A DNA stretch of 29,345 nucleotides from contig CALGVA010000024.1 of NCBI GenBank assembly GCA_937920345.1, forward strand, positions 1 to 29,345, read 5' to 3'. This stretch comes from an uncultured Lachnospiraceae bacterium. Its GTDB lineage: Bacteria > Bacillota > Clostridia > Lachnospirales > Lachnospiraceae. Each line of letters opens with the position of its first letter. The first letter of the stretch is position 1. This document shows positions 21,072-29,152 of the stretch, piece by piece. The notes under the pieces were generated by a model, which was not told where the DNA came from, did not search any database, and saw nothing but the letters and a program-made list of their open reading frames with translations. Made by a program: the position numbers and the translations under genes.

Positions 21072-22391
21072 ATGAGAAAAGTAGTGAAATTTGGCGGCAG
21101 CTCTCTGGCGAGTGCCGAGCAGTTCAGGAAGGTCGGTAATATTATTCGGGCGGATAAAGAGCGTAAGTTCGTCGTTCCGTCCGCGCCGGGCAAACGCGAT
21201 GCCGATGATACAAAGGTAACGGATATGCTGTACGCATGTTATGATCTGGCGGAGCAGGGCAAGGATTTTAAGAAGAATCTTCAGGCGATCAGGGACAGAT
21301 ACCAGGAGATAATTGACGGACTGGAGTTGAAGCTGTCTTTAGAAGAAGAATTTAAAGTGATTGAGAAAAATTTCAAAAATAAAGCCGGTTCCGATTACGC
21401 CGCTTCGCGTGGAGAGTTCCTGAACGGTATCATCATGGCGAATTACCTTGGTTATGAGTTCATCGATGCCGCTGAAGTGATTCTGTTTGATGAGAGCGGA
21501 GAGTTTGATGCGGAGGGAACGAACGAGAAGCTGCGCTCCAGACTGGATGGCGCTGCGACGGCGGTTATTCCGGGCTTTTACGGCGCATATGCCGATGGCA
21601 GGGTCAAGACATTTTCCAGAGGCGGCTCCGATATCACGGGTTCTATCGTGGCAAGAGCAGTGAAAGCGAATGTATATGAAAACTGGACGGATGTGTCGGG
21701 ATTTCTGATCGCTGATCCGCGTATCATATATAAACCGGAGGGAATCGAGACGATCACTTATAAAGAACTGCGCGAGTTAGCGTATATGGGGGCATCTGTG
21801 CTGCACGAGGACGCGATCTTCCCCGTCAGGAGAGCGGGGATTCCCATTAATATCCGTAATACCAACGCGCCGGAAGACAATGGTACCTGGATCGTGGAGA
21901 GCACCTGCCAGAAGTCGAAGTATGTCATCACGGGTATTGCCGGTAAGAAGGGCTTCTGCGCCGTGAATATTGATAAGGACATGATGAATTCCGAGATCGG
22001 ATTCGGTCGGAAGGTGCTGCAGGCTTTCGAAGAGAACGGTATTTCTTTTGAGCATGTGCCGTCGGGTATTGATACGATGACGGTGTTCGTGCATCAGGAC
22101 GAGTTTATGCATAAGGAACAGCAGGTTGTTTCTGCCATCCACAGGCTGGCAGATCCGGACCGTATAGATATTGAGGGGGATTTTGCGCTGATCGCTGTCG
22201 TAGGACGCGGCATGAAGTCTACCCGCGGTACGGCAGGCAGGATTTTCTCCGCACTGGCGCATTCCAATGTCAATGTCAAGATGATCGATCAGGGTTCCAG
22301 TGAGTTGAATATCATCATTGGTGTTTCCAACTCGGATTTTGAGACGGCGATCAAGGCGATCTATGATATTTTCGTGCGGATTCAGATCTGA
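21072..22391 (+). CDS. lysC: aspartate kinase
   Basis: Aspartate kinase phosphorylates aspartate as the first step toward lysine, threonine and methionine. The 439-residue protein opens with VVKFGGSSLASAEQFRKV, continues with VVPSAPGKRDADD, SRGEFLNGIIMANYLG, the SRGGSDITGSIVARA substrate loop and ADPRII, and ends with two ACT domains (about 300-439) that normally bind lysine or threonine for feedback control. GAGGAAG (21057-21063) is eight bases before the ATG. It is the last gene of the operon, 42 bases after hom, and is followed by a strong bidirectional terminator. Which amino acid inhibits it cannot be read by eye; the gene symbol follows common clostridial use. Confidence 0.94.
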   Translation: MRKVVKFGGSSLASAEQFRKVGNIIRADKERKFVVPSAPGKRDADDTKVTDMLYACYDLAEQGKDFKKNLQAIRDRYQEIIDGLELKLSLEEEFKVIEKNFKNKAGSDYAASRGEFLNGIIMANYLGYEFIDAAEVILFDESGEFDAEGTNEKLRSRLDGAATAVIPGFYGAYADGRVKTFSRGGSDITGSIVARAVKANVYENWTDVSGFLIADPRIIYKPEGIETITYKELRELAYMGASVLHEDAIFPVRRAGIPINIRNTNAPEDNGTWIVESTCQKSKYVITGIAGKKGFCAVNIDKDMMNSEIGFGRKVLQAFEENGISFEHVPSGIDTMTVFVHQDEFMHKEQQVVSAIHRLADPDRIDIEGDFALIAVVGRGMKSTRGTAGRIFSALAHSNVNVKMIDQGSSELNIIIGVSNSDFETAIKAIYDIFVRIQI

Positions 22392-22529
22392 CAGACGGAA
22401 AGAGGGACAGGAAGGGCTTGCTTCTTGATTTAAAAGTAGTGTCTCGAGCCGGACGGAGCAGGGATATGCTTTGCTGGCAGTGCCTCTGCAACCGGAGGTA
22501 AACTGTTCTGCTATAGGGAAGAAAAATAT

Positions 22530-22574
22530 AAAACAGACAGGACGGCGCATTGTGTGGCAGTTCCTGTCTGTTTT
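22530..22574. terminator. bidirectional terminator between lysC and the LUD gene
   Basis: AAAACAGACAGGA (22530-22542) and TCCTGTCTGTTTT (22562-22574) are perfect 13-bp inverted copies with an A run on the left and a T run on the right, so both converging transcripts can end here. The 138 bases between lysC and this hairpin hold nothing I recognise. Confidence 0.88.
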
Positions 22575-22610
22575 GCATACCGATATTCCGGAAAAAAGAG
22601 GACCGGCATG

Positions 22611-23246
22611 TTAATAGCCGAGCGGTTCCCCGACCAGATATACCTTGATCCTTCCTGTGTGTCCGCTTCTTCTTGTCACGACGATCTGGTTACAGAAGCA
22701 TTCCGGTGAAAGACAGTCATGGCAGGTCCCGGTTGCGGCACAGGGAAGATTTCGGCTCAGCCGTATGGCGTTCGCCGGGGAGGCCATATTGCGGACTCTG
22801 GCAATGCCGCTTTCCACGTCTGTGACGACCTTATTCATGCCGACTACGAGAATGACGTGGCGCGGGCCCTGGATCAGACATGCGACGCGGTTGCCGTTGC
22901 CATCGATGTTGATCAGTTCGCCGTCTAGTGTGATGGCATTGCTGCTCATCAGGTAGTAATCGGCAAGAACCGTCCGGGCATAGAGCGCGCGGGATTCCTC
23001 CGGATCTTTGGCGGCGGCACGGTCGATCAGCTCGTATGCGCCGTTATGTACGCCTTCCAGGAGACCCGATTCCTTGATGCTTTCGCTGCCGCCCCAGCTG
23101 ATGAGAGAACCCTCGGGTATGGACTGAAGAATGGATTGCGTGCACGCGTCGGCGGTTTCGAAATAGAAACCTTCCATGTTGCGTCTGGCCAGATTTTTGA
23201 TTATCGTATCAGCCTGTTTTGCAAGAGCAGTCAGTTTGTGTGACAT
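22611..23246 (-). CDS. LUD-domain protein (LutC/DUF162-like)
   Basis: The 211-residue protein belongs to the LUD family, named from lactate-utilisation proteins LutB/LutC: LISWGGSESIKESGLLEGVH, ADYYLMSSNAITLDGELINI, DGNGNRVACLIQGPRHVILV and VVGMNKVVTDVESGIARVR. A Cys-rich C-terminal stretch (CAATGTCHDCLSPECFC) suggests metal or iron-sulfur binding, which is typical of the stand-alone clostridial subgroup rather than LutC itself. GGAGGT lies six bases upstream of ATG 23246. The gene stands alone, ended by the terminator at 22574-22530. No lutA or lutB is nearby, so a direct role in lactate oxidation should not be assumed. Confidence 0.88.
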   Translation of the reverse strand: MSHKLTALAKQADTIIKNLARRNMEGFYFETADACTQSILQSIPEGSLISWGGSESIKESGLLEGVHNGAYELIDRAAAKDPEESRALYARTVLADYYLMSSNAITLDGELINIDGNGNRVACLIQGPRHVILVVGMNKVVTDVESGIARVRNMASPANAIRLSRNLPCAATGTCHDCLSPECFCNQIVVTRRSGHTGRIKVYLVGEPLGY

Positions 23247-23307
23247 GTATTACCTCCGTTTCCGCGCACATTTTCGACGTGCGCTGTACATTTTTTTGAT
23301 GTTTACG

Positions 23308-23351
23308 CTGAAATTTCTTTCAGTATACCATTTTAAAAGAAAAGTGTGCAA
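23308..23351 (-). promoter_or_regulatory. promoter and operator-like palindrome of the LUD gene
   Basis: On the minus strand: TTGCAC (23351-23346), 18 bases, TATACT (23327-23322). Overlapping the transcript start is CTGAAA-GAAA-TTTCAG (23323-23308), a six-base inverted repeat well placed for a repressor. Confidence 0.6.
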
Positions 23352-23500
23352 GACCGCATACTTTTCATGTGTTACATACTACAGTTTTTAAAGATTTAGG
23401 CAGAATTAACTGTTAAATATAGAAAAAGAATATAAAAATGAGATAATTTGTATAAAATGGAAATAAAATGAAAAAATTTAAATTTTTTTATAGAAAAGTG

Positions 23501-23528
23501 TTGACAAATCTGGAGCGGGTGATATAAT
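23501..23528 (+). promoter_or_regulatory. strong promoter of the candidate RNA
   Basis: Consensus TTGACA (23501-23506), 16 bases, consensus TATAAT (23523-23528), preceded by a very AT-rich stretch (23400-23495) that could act as an UP element. Transcription would begin near 23535. There is no conventional gene immediately downstream. Confidence 0.75.
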
Positions 23529-23534
23529 AAAAAC

Positions 23535-23880
23535 ATAAACAAGAACAATTCATATAGATACTCTAAAGAAAAGGAGGTACGGTCCACCGAAAACATAATC
23601 TGAAATCCATTTAAAGTACAAATGAATAAGGAACCAATGACAAAGCAAAGAGAACGTAGTCGAGTACATAAGAAAAAGTAACGGATCACAGAAGAAGAGA
23701 GAATAAGACGTTACAGTATATGCATACGAAAGAGAAGTGGAAAGAGTACGAAAGAAAAATGGAGGTATGGACCATTGGATAGTGTAGTTTAGAAGCGGGT
23801 ATTAATTCCGGAAGGATTAGTACCCGCTTCGATTTGCTGTAAAAACGGGTGCCAAGGGACGGGCATACCCGTTGCGGCAT
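23535..23880 (+). ncRNA. candidate structured RNA or micropeptide transcript, class unknown
   Basis: A purine-rich transcript would start near 23535. It contains two copies of an AAAGAAAA-GGAGGTAYGG motif (23573-23589 and 23761-23778); GGTCCA (23581-23586) in the first can pair with TGGACC (23768-23773) in the second, closing a loop of about 180 bases. It ends in two hairpins: GAAGCGGGTA / TACCCGCTTC (23792-23801, 23821-23830) with an inner TAATTCC/GGATTA helix, and a GC-rich one at 23845-23872. Two tiny ORFs lie inside: 23622-23681 (19 residues, Lys/Arg-rich) and 23720-23782 (20 residues, MHTKEKWKEYERKMEVWTIG). I recognise no RNA family. The 3' end is uncertain because neither hairpin has a clean T tract. 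Confidence 0.4.
23573..23778 (+). repeat. two direct copies of a GGAGGTAYGGWCCAYYG motif
   Basis: GGAGGTACGGTCCACCG (23573-23589) and GGAGGTATGGACCATTGG (23761-23778) share 13 of 17 positions, and both are preceded by AAAGAAAA. Neither is followed by a start codon at a ribosome-site distance, so they do not act simply as Shine-Dalgarno sequences. Confidence 0.65.
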
Positions 23881-24087
23881 TGCATGTAGTCCGGATCAGG
23901 GGAGTATGAGAGAAAAATAAAAATGTATGGCATATTTCCTAAAAATAGGTTATAGTATACTTGCTACATACTATATCTTGTATGTTGTCACACAACAGGA
24001 GAAAACCGTGAAGAAAACAATCATGATAAATTTTCTTCGTACACATTGTTTATGCCGTGGAAACGGCATGACGGAAAGAATGAAAAT

Positions 24088-25587
24088 ATGGGAAAATTAT
24101 TTCGCGAAAGAAACAGATATTCGGATGATGAATACGAGAATGAAGAATTAGAGAATGAGGAACTTGAGGAAGAAAGCTTTGAGGATGACAATACAGATGA
24201 GGTGAATGAGGCAGAAGCGCCGGATGAGGAACAGGCGGAGGACGACGAGGAAGAGGACGATGAGTACTACGAAGAGGATGAGGAGATGGACCGGCGTACT
24301 TATCGGAGACGCAGAAGAATCCGTAACCAGATTATATCCTATGCGGTTGTGCTGGCCTTGCTGGCAGCGCTCATTGCAGGAGGCGTATTCGCGGGCAGCA
24401 AGGTGGCTCATGTTGTGAAGGAGAAGAAGACGGCCAGGGAACAGGAAGAGATGAAGGCGCAGATTCAGGCGGAGCAGGAAGCGGAGGATGCGCATGACGT
24501 GGTGATTGCCGCGCCTGAGCCTGTGGAGGAAGAACCGGAGGCTGATCCGCTTGAAGAGGTGGTGGAATCGTCTATTTCAACGATGCCGCTGGAGGATAAG
24601 GTGGCCGGACTGTTTATCGTGACGCCGGAGGCACTTACGGGTGTCAGTACGGCTACACAGGCAGGCGAAGGAACACAGGAGGCGCTGAATAAGTGGGGCA
24701 TCGGCGGACTGATATATTTTGATAAAAACATAAAGGACATAGAGCAGATTACGGAGATGCTGTCCAGCACAGTCTCTAAAAGCAAATACCCGATCTTTCT
24801 GGCGGTAGATGAGGAGGGTGGTTCCGTCAGCAGAGTGGCGAAGAGCGGGATCGATGTGATACAGATTGATGATATGGCGGCGATCGGAGAGACGGGAGAT
24901 ACGGCGCAGGCACATGAGGCCGGGCTCGCGATCGGAAATTATCTGAAGGAGTTGGGCTTTAATCTGGATTTTGCACCGGTAGCGGATGTGGCAGGTTCCG
25001 GTGAGAGTGTCATGGGAGACCGGGTGTTTGGATCGGATGCGCAGCTGGTGGGCGACATGGTTTCTAATCTGGTCGAAGGTATTGAAGGGACCGGCGTCAG
25101 TTCCTGCCTGAAGCACTTTCCGGGAATCGGAGCAACGGAAGAGGACACTCATGACGGCAGGGTAGAGACGGGAAAGACGTTAGATGAGATGCGCAGCCTG
25201 GATTTTGTCCCGTTTAAGGCAGGCATAGACGCCGGAGCGGATTTTGTTATGGTCAGTCATATTACGGTGGCTTCACTGGAGGAAGCCGTGCCTTCATCAA
25301 TGTCTAAGACAATTATGACAGATGTGCTGAGGGGCGAGCTGGGCTTTCAGGGAATCATCATAACAGATGCGATGAACATGAGTGCGATCACGGAATATTA
25401 TACCACTGAGGAGGCGGCGGTTATGGCGATCCAGGGGGGCGCAGACATGCTGCTCATGCCGGACGACTTTGAGAAAGCTTACGAGGCGGTACTGACGGCC
25501 GTAAAGGACGGTACGATCACGGAGGAGCGTATCGACGAATCCCTGAAACGTATTTACCGGGTCAAATACAAAGACAGAATAGAGTAA
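24088..25587 (+). CDS. nagZ: membrane-anchored beta-N-acetylhexosaminidase, glycoside hydrolase family 3
   Basis: NagZ-type GH3 enzymes remove N-acetylglucosamine from peptidoglycan fragments. The 499-residue protein has a very acidic N-terminal tail (about 9-67, mostly Glu/Asp), a basic stop-transfer block (RRRRRIR, 73-79), one membrane helix (82-104), a charged stalk (108-160) and an extracellular GH3 domain (165-499). The GH3 domain has AVDEEGGSVSR, LDFAPVADV, the KHFPG(I)G motif with K342-H343, H355 in the flexible D-x-H loop, and the nucleophile D427 in IIITDAMNMS. ATG 24088 is chosen from the GGAAAG ten bases upstream and because earlier in-frame starts (24046, 24052) have no site. The usual Gram-positive NagZ has a signal peptide or lipobox, not such an acidic cytoplasmic tail. 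Confidence 0.9.
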   Translation: MGKLFRERNRYSDDEYENEELENEELEEESFEDDNTDEVNEAEAPDEEQAEDDEEEDDEYYEEDEEMDRRTYRRRRRIRNQIISYAVVLALLAALIAGGVFAGSKVAHVVKEKKTAREQEEMKAQIQAEQEAEDAHDVVIAAPEPVEEEPEADPLEEVVESSISTMPLEDKVAGLFIVTPEALTGVSTATQAGEGTQEALNKWGIGGLIYFDKNIKDIEQITEMLSSTVSKSKYPIFLAVDEEGGSVSRVAKSGIDVIQIDDMAAIGETGDTAQAHEAGLAIGNYLKELGFNLDFAPVADVAGSGESVMGDRVFGSDAQLVGDMVSNLVEGIEGTGVSSCLKHFPGIGATEEDTHDGRVETGKTLDEMRSLDFVPFKAGIDAGADFVMVSHITVASLEEAVPSSMSKTIMTDVLRGELGFQGIIITDAMNMSAITEYYTTEEAAVMAIQGGADMLLMPDDFEKAYEAVLTAVKDGTITEERIDESLKRIYRVKYKDRIE

Positions 25588-25644
25588 AAGAGAACACGAA
25601 AAAACAAAAAAGTTGCAAAAATTTCAAAAATTTAGAAAAATCTG

Positions 25645-25673
25645 TTGACAGGGAAAAATGTATATAGTATACT
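25645..25673 (+). promoter_or_regulatory. promoter of the tRNA-Gly gene
   Basis: Consensus TTGACA (25645-25650), 17 bases, TATACT (25668-25673), about 40 bases before the tRNA, as expected for a stable RNA gene. Confidence 0.85.
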
Positions 25674-25713
25674 ATCACTTGTCCGAGCGATACAGAAGCC
25701 GGACAGATGATAT

Positions 25714-25786
25714 GCGCGAGTGGCTCAGTTGGTGGAGCACGACCTTGCCAAGGTCGGGGTCGCGGGTTCGAGTCCCGTCTCGCGCT
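25714..25786 (+). tRNA. tRNA-Gly, anticodon GCC
   Basis: The 73-base sequence folds as a complete cloverleaf: acceptor stem GCGCGAG / CTCGCGC, a D arm with GGCTCAGTTGGTGGAGC, an anticodon stem GACCT / AGGTC with loop TTGCCAA (anticodon GCC), and a T arm with GGGTTCGAGTCCC. The discriminator base is T (25786), usual for bacterial tRNA-Gly. The 3' CCA is not encoded and must be added by the nucleotidyltransferase. It is a single tRNA with its own promoter and terminator. Confidence 0.97.
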
Positions 25787-25809
25787 CTTTTTTATTCCAG
25801 AAAAAGCAG

Positions 25810-25843
25810 CGGAAGCGTTGATAAATACAGCGTTTCCGTTTTT
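25810..25843 (+). terminator. Rho-independent terminator after tRNA-Gly
   Basis: CGGAAGCGTT (25810-25819) and AGCGTTTCCG (25829-25838) form a 10-bp stem with two G-U pairs and a nine-base loop, followed by TTTTTC. Confidence 0.8.
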
Positions 25844-25858
25844 CTTTGTGTCTGCGGA

Positions 25859-25888
25859 TTGACAGATCGTTGTATACAGCTATATTAT
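25859..25888 (+). promoter_or_regulatory. promoter of the two-component operon
   Basis: TTGACA (25859-25864), 18 bases, TATTAT (25883-25888); TATATT (25881-25886) at 16 bases is an overlapping choice. The leader to ATG 26041 is about 145 bases and holds a short GGCAGCC-rich hairpin followed by TTTTATTT (about 25973-25995), possibly an attenuator. Confidence 0.55.
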
Positions 25889-26040
25889 TTCATGCCGATA
25901 TCGTTTATAATATCTGCAGACGCCAGAAAAGGAAAACTGTCTGGAGGGATCATATCAGGTTGATCTGTCGTTAAGGCGGCAGCCCCTTTTATTTATGGCG
26001 CAATACAATGGCAGTTACCACCGGGAGGCGGAGGAATACT

Positions 26041-26754
26041 ATGTTACAGATCGCAGTCTGTGATGATGAGCAGTTTTACCGCGATAGAATGAAAAAACTG
26101 CTGGAGAAATATATGCGTACAAATGCTTTGCCGTGTGCGCTGCATACCTTTCTGTCCGGAGAGGAACTTATAAAGCAGTGCGAGGGCGGCAGGAAGTTCG
26201 ATATTGTATTTCTGGATATCAATATGGAAGCACTGGATGGACTTAAGACGGCGGAGCGGATACGTGCCTGTCAAAGTGATACCTATATCGTGTTTGTGAC
26301 GGCATTCATAGATTATGCGCTGGAAGGGTATAAGGTGAACGCGGTCCGTTATCTGATGAAGGATAATCTGGAGGGTGCGCTGGAGGAATGTATGAAAGCC
26401 GTCCTGCAGAAAATGAAGGTCGCGCAGGTGTCGTTTACGTTTCTGGAGGGGAAAAAGAGACTGTATACGGATTCTATTCTGTATGTGGAGAGCAGAGGAC
26501 ATAAATCCTTTTTTCATTATATGGAAGCAGGCAGGGTGGTCTATCAGATTTACAGTAAACTGGATGAGTTGGAACAACAGATGGAAGGACATTATTTCCT
26601 GCGGATTCATAAGAGCTATCTTGTAAATATGAAGCATATCCGAAAAGTGAGCAATTATACGGTATTCCTGGATACGGGGGAAGAACTCCCGGTCCCGCGT
26701 CCGAGGTTTCAGAGGGTCAAAGAGGCGTTTGTGGATTATAAAGGAGCGATGTGA
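26041..26754 (+). CDS. LytTR-family response regulator (AgrA-like)
   Basis: The 237-residue protein has a receiver (1-125; acidic pair D8-D9, phospho-acceptor D59 in VFLDINMEALDG, a T in VTAF) and a C-terminal LytTR DNA-binding domain (about 140-237: ILYVESRGHKSFFHY, FLRIHKSYLVNMKHIRKV). LytTR proteins bind direct repeats in promoters, often of virulence, bacteriocin or quorum-sensing genes. The expected Lys after the receiver's fifth strand appears shifted (VRYLMKDN). GGAGG lies seven bases before ATG 26041; the open frame to 26008 has no site. It overlaps the kinase gene by one base, so the pair is translationally coupled. Targets cannot be deduced here. Confidence 0.93.
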   Translation: MLQIAVCDDEQFYRDRMKKLLEKYMRTNALPCALHTFLSGEELIKQCEGGRKFDIVFLDINMEALDGLKTAERIRACQSDTYIVFVTAFIDYALEGYKVNAVRYLMKDNLEGALEECMKAVLQKMKVAQVSFTFLEGKKRLYTDSILYVESRGHKSFFHYMEAGRVVYQIYSKLDELEQQMEGHYFLRIHKSYLVNMKHIRKVSNYTVFLDTGEELPVPRPRFQRVKEAFVDYKGAM

Positions 26755-28058
26755 TGGGAGAGACGGCTGGGCTTATCATCAGGAGCATTTTCTTGTCTTT
26801 GGTTATGGGTATAAGCGCTCATACATTTTTCGAGACCGTTGCGGCGAGACGTACATTCCGGCATGACCGGATGAAATATACGGCGGTTATGGCGTTTACG
26901 GCAGGATTTATGCTGATTGCCGTCACGAAAATACCGCCGTATATCTTACAGCCGGTACGGGTGATCGCAGTGATCTTTCTTGTGGCACAGATCTATTTTC
27001 AGATCAGTGTCATGAAGAATCTGATGTTATCGGTAGTGTTTTGCGGAATTTACTGGCTTATGTCCGCAATCCTTTTTTCTATAGTTTACATAACTCCTGC
27101 CATGGAGAATGTACAAGTGCTCGATCTGATGGAGCCGGTCATGGATATCATCTATTTATGCCTGATGTGGACATTTCGTTTCTGGTGCCGGCGGCATGTG
27201 CGCGGTCTGTCAGGGATACAGTGGTGGAAATTCGGGCTGTTGTCGCTGGCGGGTATTGCAGTCAGTATTGCGGTCGCTATGCAGGCGCCGGCGGCCGGTA
27301 CGGGAGAGGGGTATGTGAGGCTGGCGTTACTGACCGGGTTTGCGGGGGTGTATGTGCTGGTAATACACTATATGGTCAACATGCTGGAGAAGGAATCTGA
27401 AATGCAGGAATTGCGGATGGTACATGAGCGGACACAGAACCAGATGAATCTGTATCAGAGCATGAAGGAGCGCTATGAGCAGCAGAGGCGTTTATCGCAT
27501 GATTATAAGAATCAGCTAAGCTGTATTCAGGGAATGATTGAAAACGGGCAGACACAGGAGGCGCTTCGATATATTTCCGGGTTGAACGGGAGTTTTTGTC
27601 AGGGAGAGATGTGCGTGAACACGAATCATGCGGTAGTCAATATCATGTTGAACCGGAAGTATCAGGAGGCGTGCGTGCGGGGAATCGTCATGACGATGGT
27701 GTCCGGCGATCTGTCGGGGATCACGATCGGGGAGGAAGAGATCGTGACGCTGCTCGGCAACCTTCTGGACAATGCAATAGAGGCGTGCGAGAGGCTTGTA
27801 CAGGGCAAAGTCATACAGTTTAAGATGGTTGTGGAGGACGACAGCCTCGTTTTATCCGTCCGTAATCCTGTAAAGGAAGCGGTGCGGATCAGGGATAACA
27901 GGATCGTGACGGGCAAGCGGGATAAAGAAAAGCATGGAATCGGTCTGCTGAATGTGGATTCCGTAATCAGGAGGAATCACGGGACAAGTGTATTGAAGTG
28001 TGAAGACGGATGGTTTACTTTTGCCGCGATGATTCCAGTAGGGCGGGTCGGTGAATAG
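26754..28058 (+). CDS. GHKL-type sensor histidine kinase (AgrC-like)
   Basis: The 434-residue protein has about six hydrophobic segments (1-210), a coiled helical linker (about 210-245), a dimerisation box with the phospho-accepting H249 in RRLSHDYKNQLSCIQG and a C-terminal GHKL ATPase domain with the N-box LLGNLLDNAIEAC and the KHGIGLLNVDSVI G-box. This is the architecture of peptide-sensing kinases such as AgrC. ATG 26754 is preferred because AAGGAG (26741-26746) is seven bases upstream; GTG 26751 is the alternative. The preceding regulator is its evident partner. No agrB/agrD-like peptide genes are visible in the window, so the ligand is unknown. A terminator follows at 28098. Confidence 0.92.
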   Translation: MGETAGLIIRSIFLSLVMGISAHTFFETVAARRTFRHDRMKYTAVMAFTAGFMLIAVTKIPPYILQPVRVIAVIFLVAQIYFQISVMKNLMLSVVFCGIYWLMSAILFSIVYITPAMENVQVLDLMEPVMDIIYLCLMWTFRFWCRRHVRGLSGIQWWKFGLLSLAGIAVSIAVAMQAPAAGTGEGYVRLALLTGFAGVYVLVIHYMVNMLEKESEMQELRMVHERTQNQMNLYQSMKERYEQQRRLSHDYKNQLSCIQGMIENGQTQEALRYISGLNGSFCQGEMCVNTNHAVVNIMLNRKYQEACVRGIVMTMVSGDLSGITIGEEEIVTLLGNLLDNAIEACERLVQGKVIQFKMVVEDDSLVLSVRNPVKEAVRIRDNRIVTGKRDKEKHGIGLLNVDSVIRRNHGTSVLKCEDGWFTFAAMIPVGRVGE

Positions 28059-28097
28059 CGTTTCGGGAAATGCCTGAAGTGCGGGAACATTTGACAG

Positions 28098-28123
28098 AAA
28101 AAGGCGCTGCGGCGTCTTTTTTT
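28098..28123 (+). terminator. Rho-independent terminator of the two-component operon
   Basis: AAAAAGGCGC (28098-28107), a TGCG loop and GCGTC followed by seven T (28112-28123) make a 10-bp stem with one G-U pair and a full T tract. It separates the kinase from the lipoprotein gene. Confidence 0.88.
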
Positions 28124-28154
28124 GCTGCCGTACAGTCGATTCCTGGTGTGCCTG

Positions 28155-28183
28155 TTGAACCTGAGAAATACAGGAAATATAAT
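28155..28183 (+). promoter_or_regulatory. promoter of the lipoprotein gene
   Basis: TTGAAC (28155-28160), 17 bases, perfect TATAAT (28178-28183). It lies inside the open frame that could extend the lipoprotein upstream, so that extension is probably not translated. Confidence 0.75.
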
Positions 28184-28259
28184 AACAGCACAGGAAAAGA
28201 AGTGCATAAGACGGTTGAAGTCATGCGGAACGCCGGGAGAGCGGTTAAGAGTGCGGCGT

Positions 28260-28277
28260 GCTTCGGAACGGAGGAAA
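28260..28277 (+). repeat. 18-base leader repeat carrying a ribosome site, copy 2
   Basis: Exact copy of the leader at 6430-6447 (GCTTCGGAACGGAGGAAA), again immediately before a start codon. Confidence 0.6.
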
Positions 28278-28279
28278 TG

Positions 28280-29152
28280 ATGCTGAATATGAAAAAAATA
28301 ATCGGTAAAAGGGAAATGAAAAGAGAAGTAAAACGGAAAGGGACGAAAGGGATTCTGCGGATCATGCCTGTTTTGATAAGTCTGATGCTTAGTGCGTGCG
28401 GCGTTCCCGTGGAGGGTGCTGCAGGCCACGGTGTCCTGTCCGGACAGTCTCTTACTGCCGTTCAGACGGCAGATTGCATGATGGAGAGCATGAAAACACT
28501 GGATCTTGATCTGTTTAACGCGTGTACGGACAATTATATACAGACGGAATACAACTGGATCGGCTTTCCGGTGAGAAGTGAATACCGTATGTTTAATGAA
28601 CTGCTGCAGCCGGTCGTAAAGCGCGGGACGCGGAAGAAAAAGTATGAATTTCACCACAAGCTGTATGAGAAGATGCTGGAGAATCTGACATGGGAGATTC
28701 TACGTGTAAATGAGGACCAGGATCATGCCGGAATCGTGATGGAGATTACCAATCTGGATATGAACGGCGTGATGGGAATGTACGAGATGAATCTTATGGA
28801 CAAAATGATCGCAGGTGAGGGAACGGGGCTGGGGGCAATGGTCAGAGAACTGTCGAGCATTGCCGACGAGGACGGCAGTCTGCTGTCTCTTATAGAATCC
28901 TGGGATAAAGAGGAGATGTGCACGCTTGAGGTGACGGCCACGGCCGAACGGAGGGACGGGACGTGGATCATTCATCTCGACGATGCACTGCTCAACGCCT
29001 GTATGGGGAATATCAATGCCGGAGAATATACGGAGGAAGTGCAGCAGAGGATCAGGGAACTCGAGGCGCAGCAGAATGAAAAGCTGGACGAGTGGGCAAA
29101 AGACTTCAGCGATAACGTGGAACGGTGGGTTGACGGTCTGTTCGGGGAGTGA
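28280..29152 (+). CDS. predicted lipoprotein of unknown function
   Basis: The 290-residue protein has an N-terminal region of about 28 residues with many Lys and Arg, a hydrophobic core and a lipobox LSAC with C40 (MPVLISLMLSACGVPVEG), so it should be lipid-anchored on the outer face of the membrane. The n-region is unusually long and basic. The mature part is helical and acidic; a segment near VEVTATAERRDGTWIIHLDD looks like the end of an NTF2-like or DUF4878-type fold, which is a guess. Of the clustered starts at 28277, 28280 and 28289, ATG 28280 is five bases from GGAGG. It has its own promoter and follows a terminator, so it is not strictly in the two-component operon, though it may be a target. 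Confidence 0.85.
   Translation: MLNMKKIIGKREMKREVKRKGTKGILRIMPVLISLMLSACGVPVEGAAGHGVLSGQSLTAVQTADCMMESMKTLDLDLFNACTDNYIQTEYNWIGFPVRSEYRMFNELLQPVVKRGTRKKKYEFHHKLYEKMLENLTWEILRVNEDQDHAGIVMEITNLDMNGVMGMYEMNLMDKMIAGEGTGLGAMVRELSSIADEDGSLLSLIESWDKEEMCTLEVTATAERRDGTWIIHLDDALLNACMGNINAGEYTEEVQQRIRELEAQQNEKLDEWAKDFSDNVERWVDGLFGE

Noticed and set aside
22645..23243. Plus-strand ORFs opposite the LUD gene
   Set aside because: They are antisense shadows without ribosome sites or motifs; the minus-strand gene has clear family motifs and a GGAGGT site.
23573..23580. GGAGGTAC as a ribosome site for a gene
   Set aside because: No start codon lies within the usual 5-12 bases and no ORF follows.
25658..25963. 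101-residue ORF across the tRNA
   Set aside because: It is read through a complete tRNA-Gly and its terminator, and has no ribosome site.
28070..28279. N-terminal extension of the lipoprotein
   Set aside because: It contains a terminator and a consensus promoter, and the lipobox signal would be displaced far from the N-terminus.
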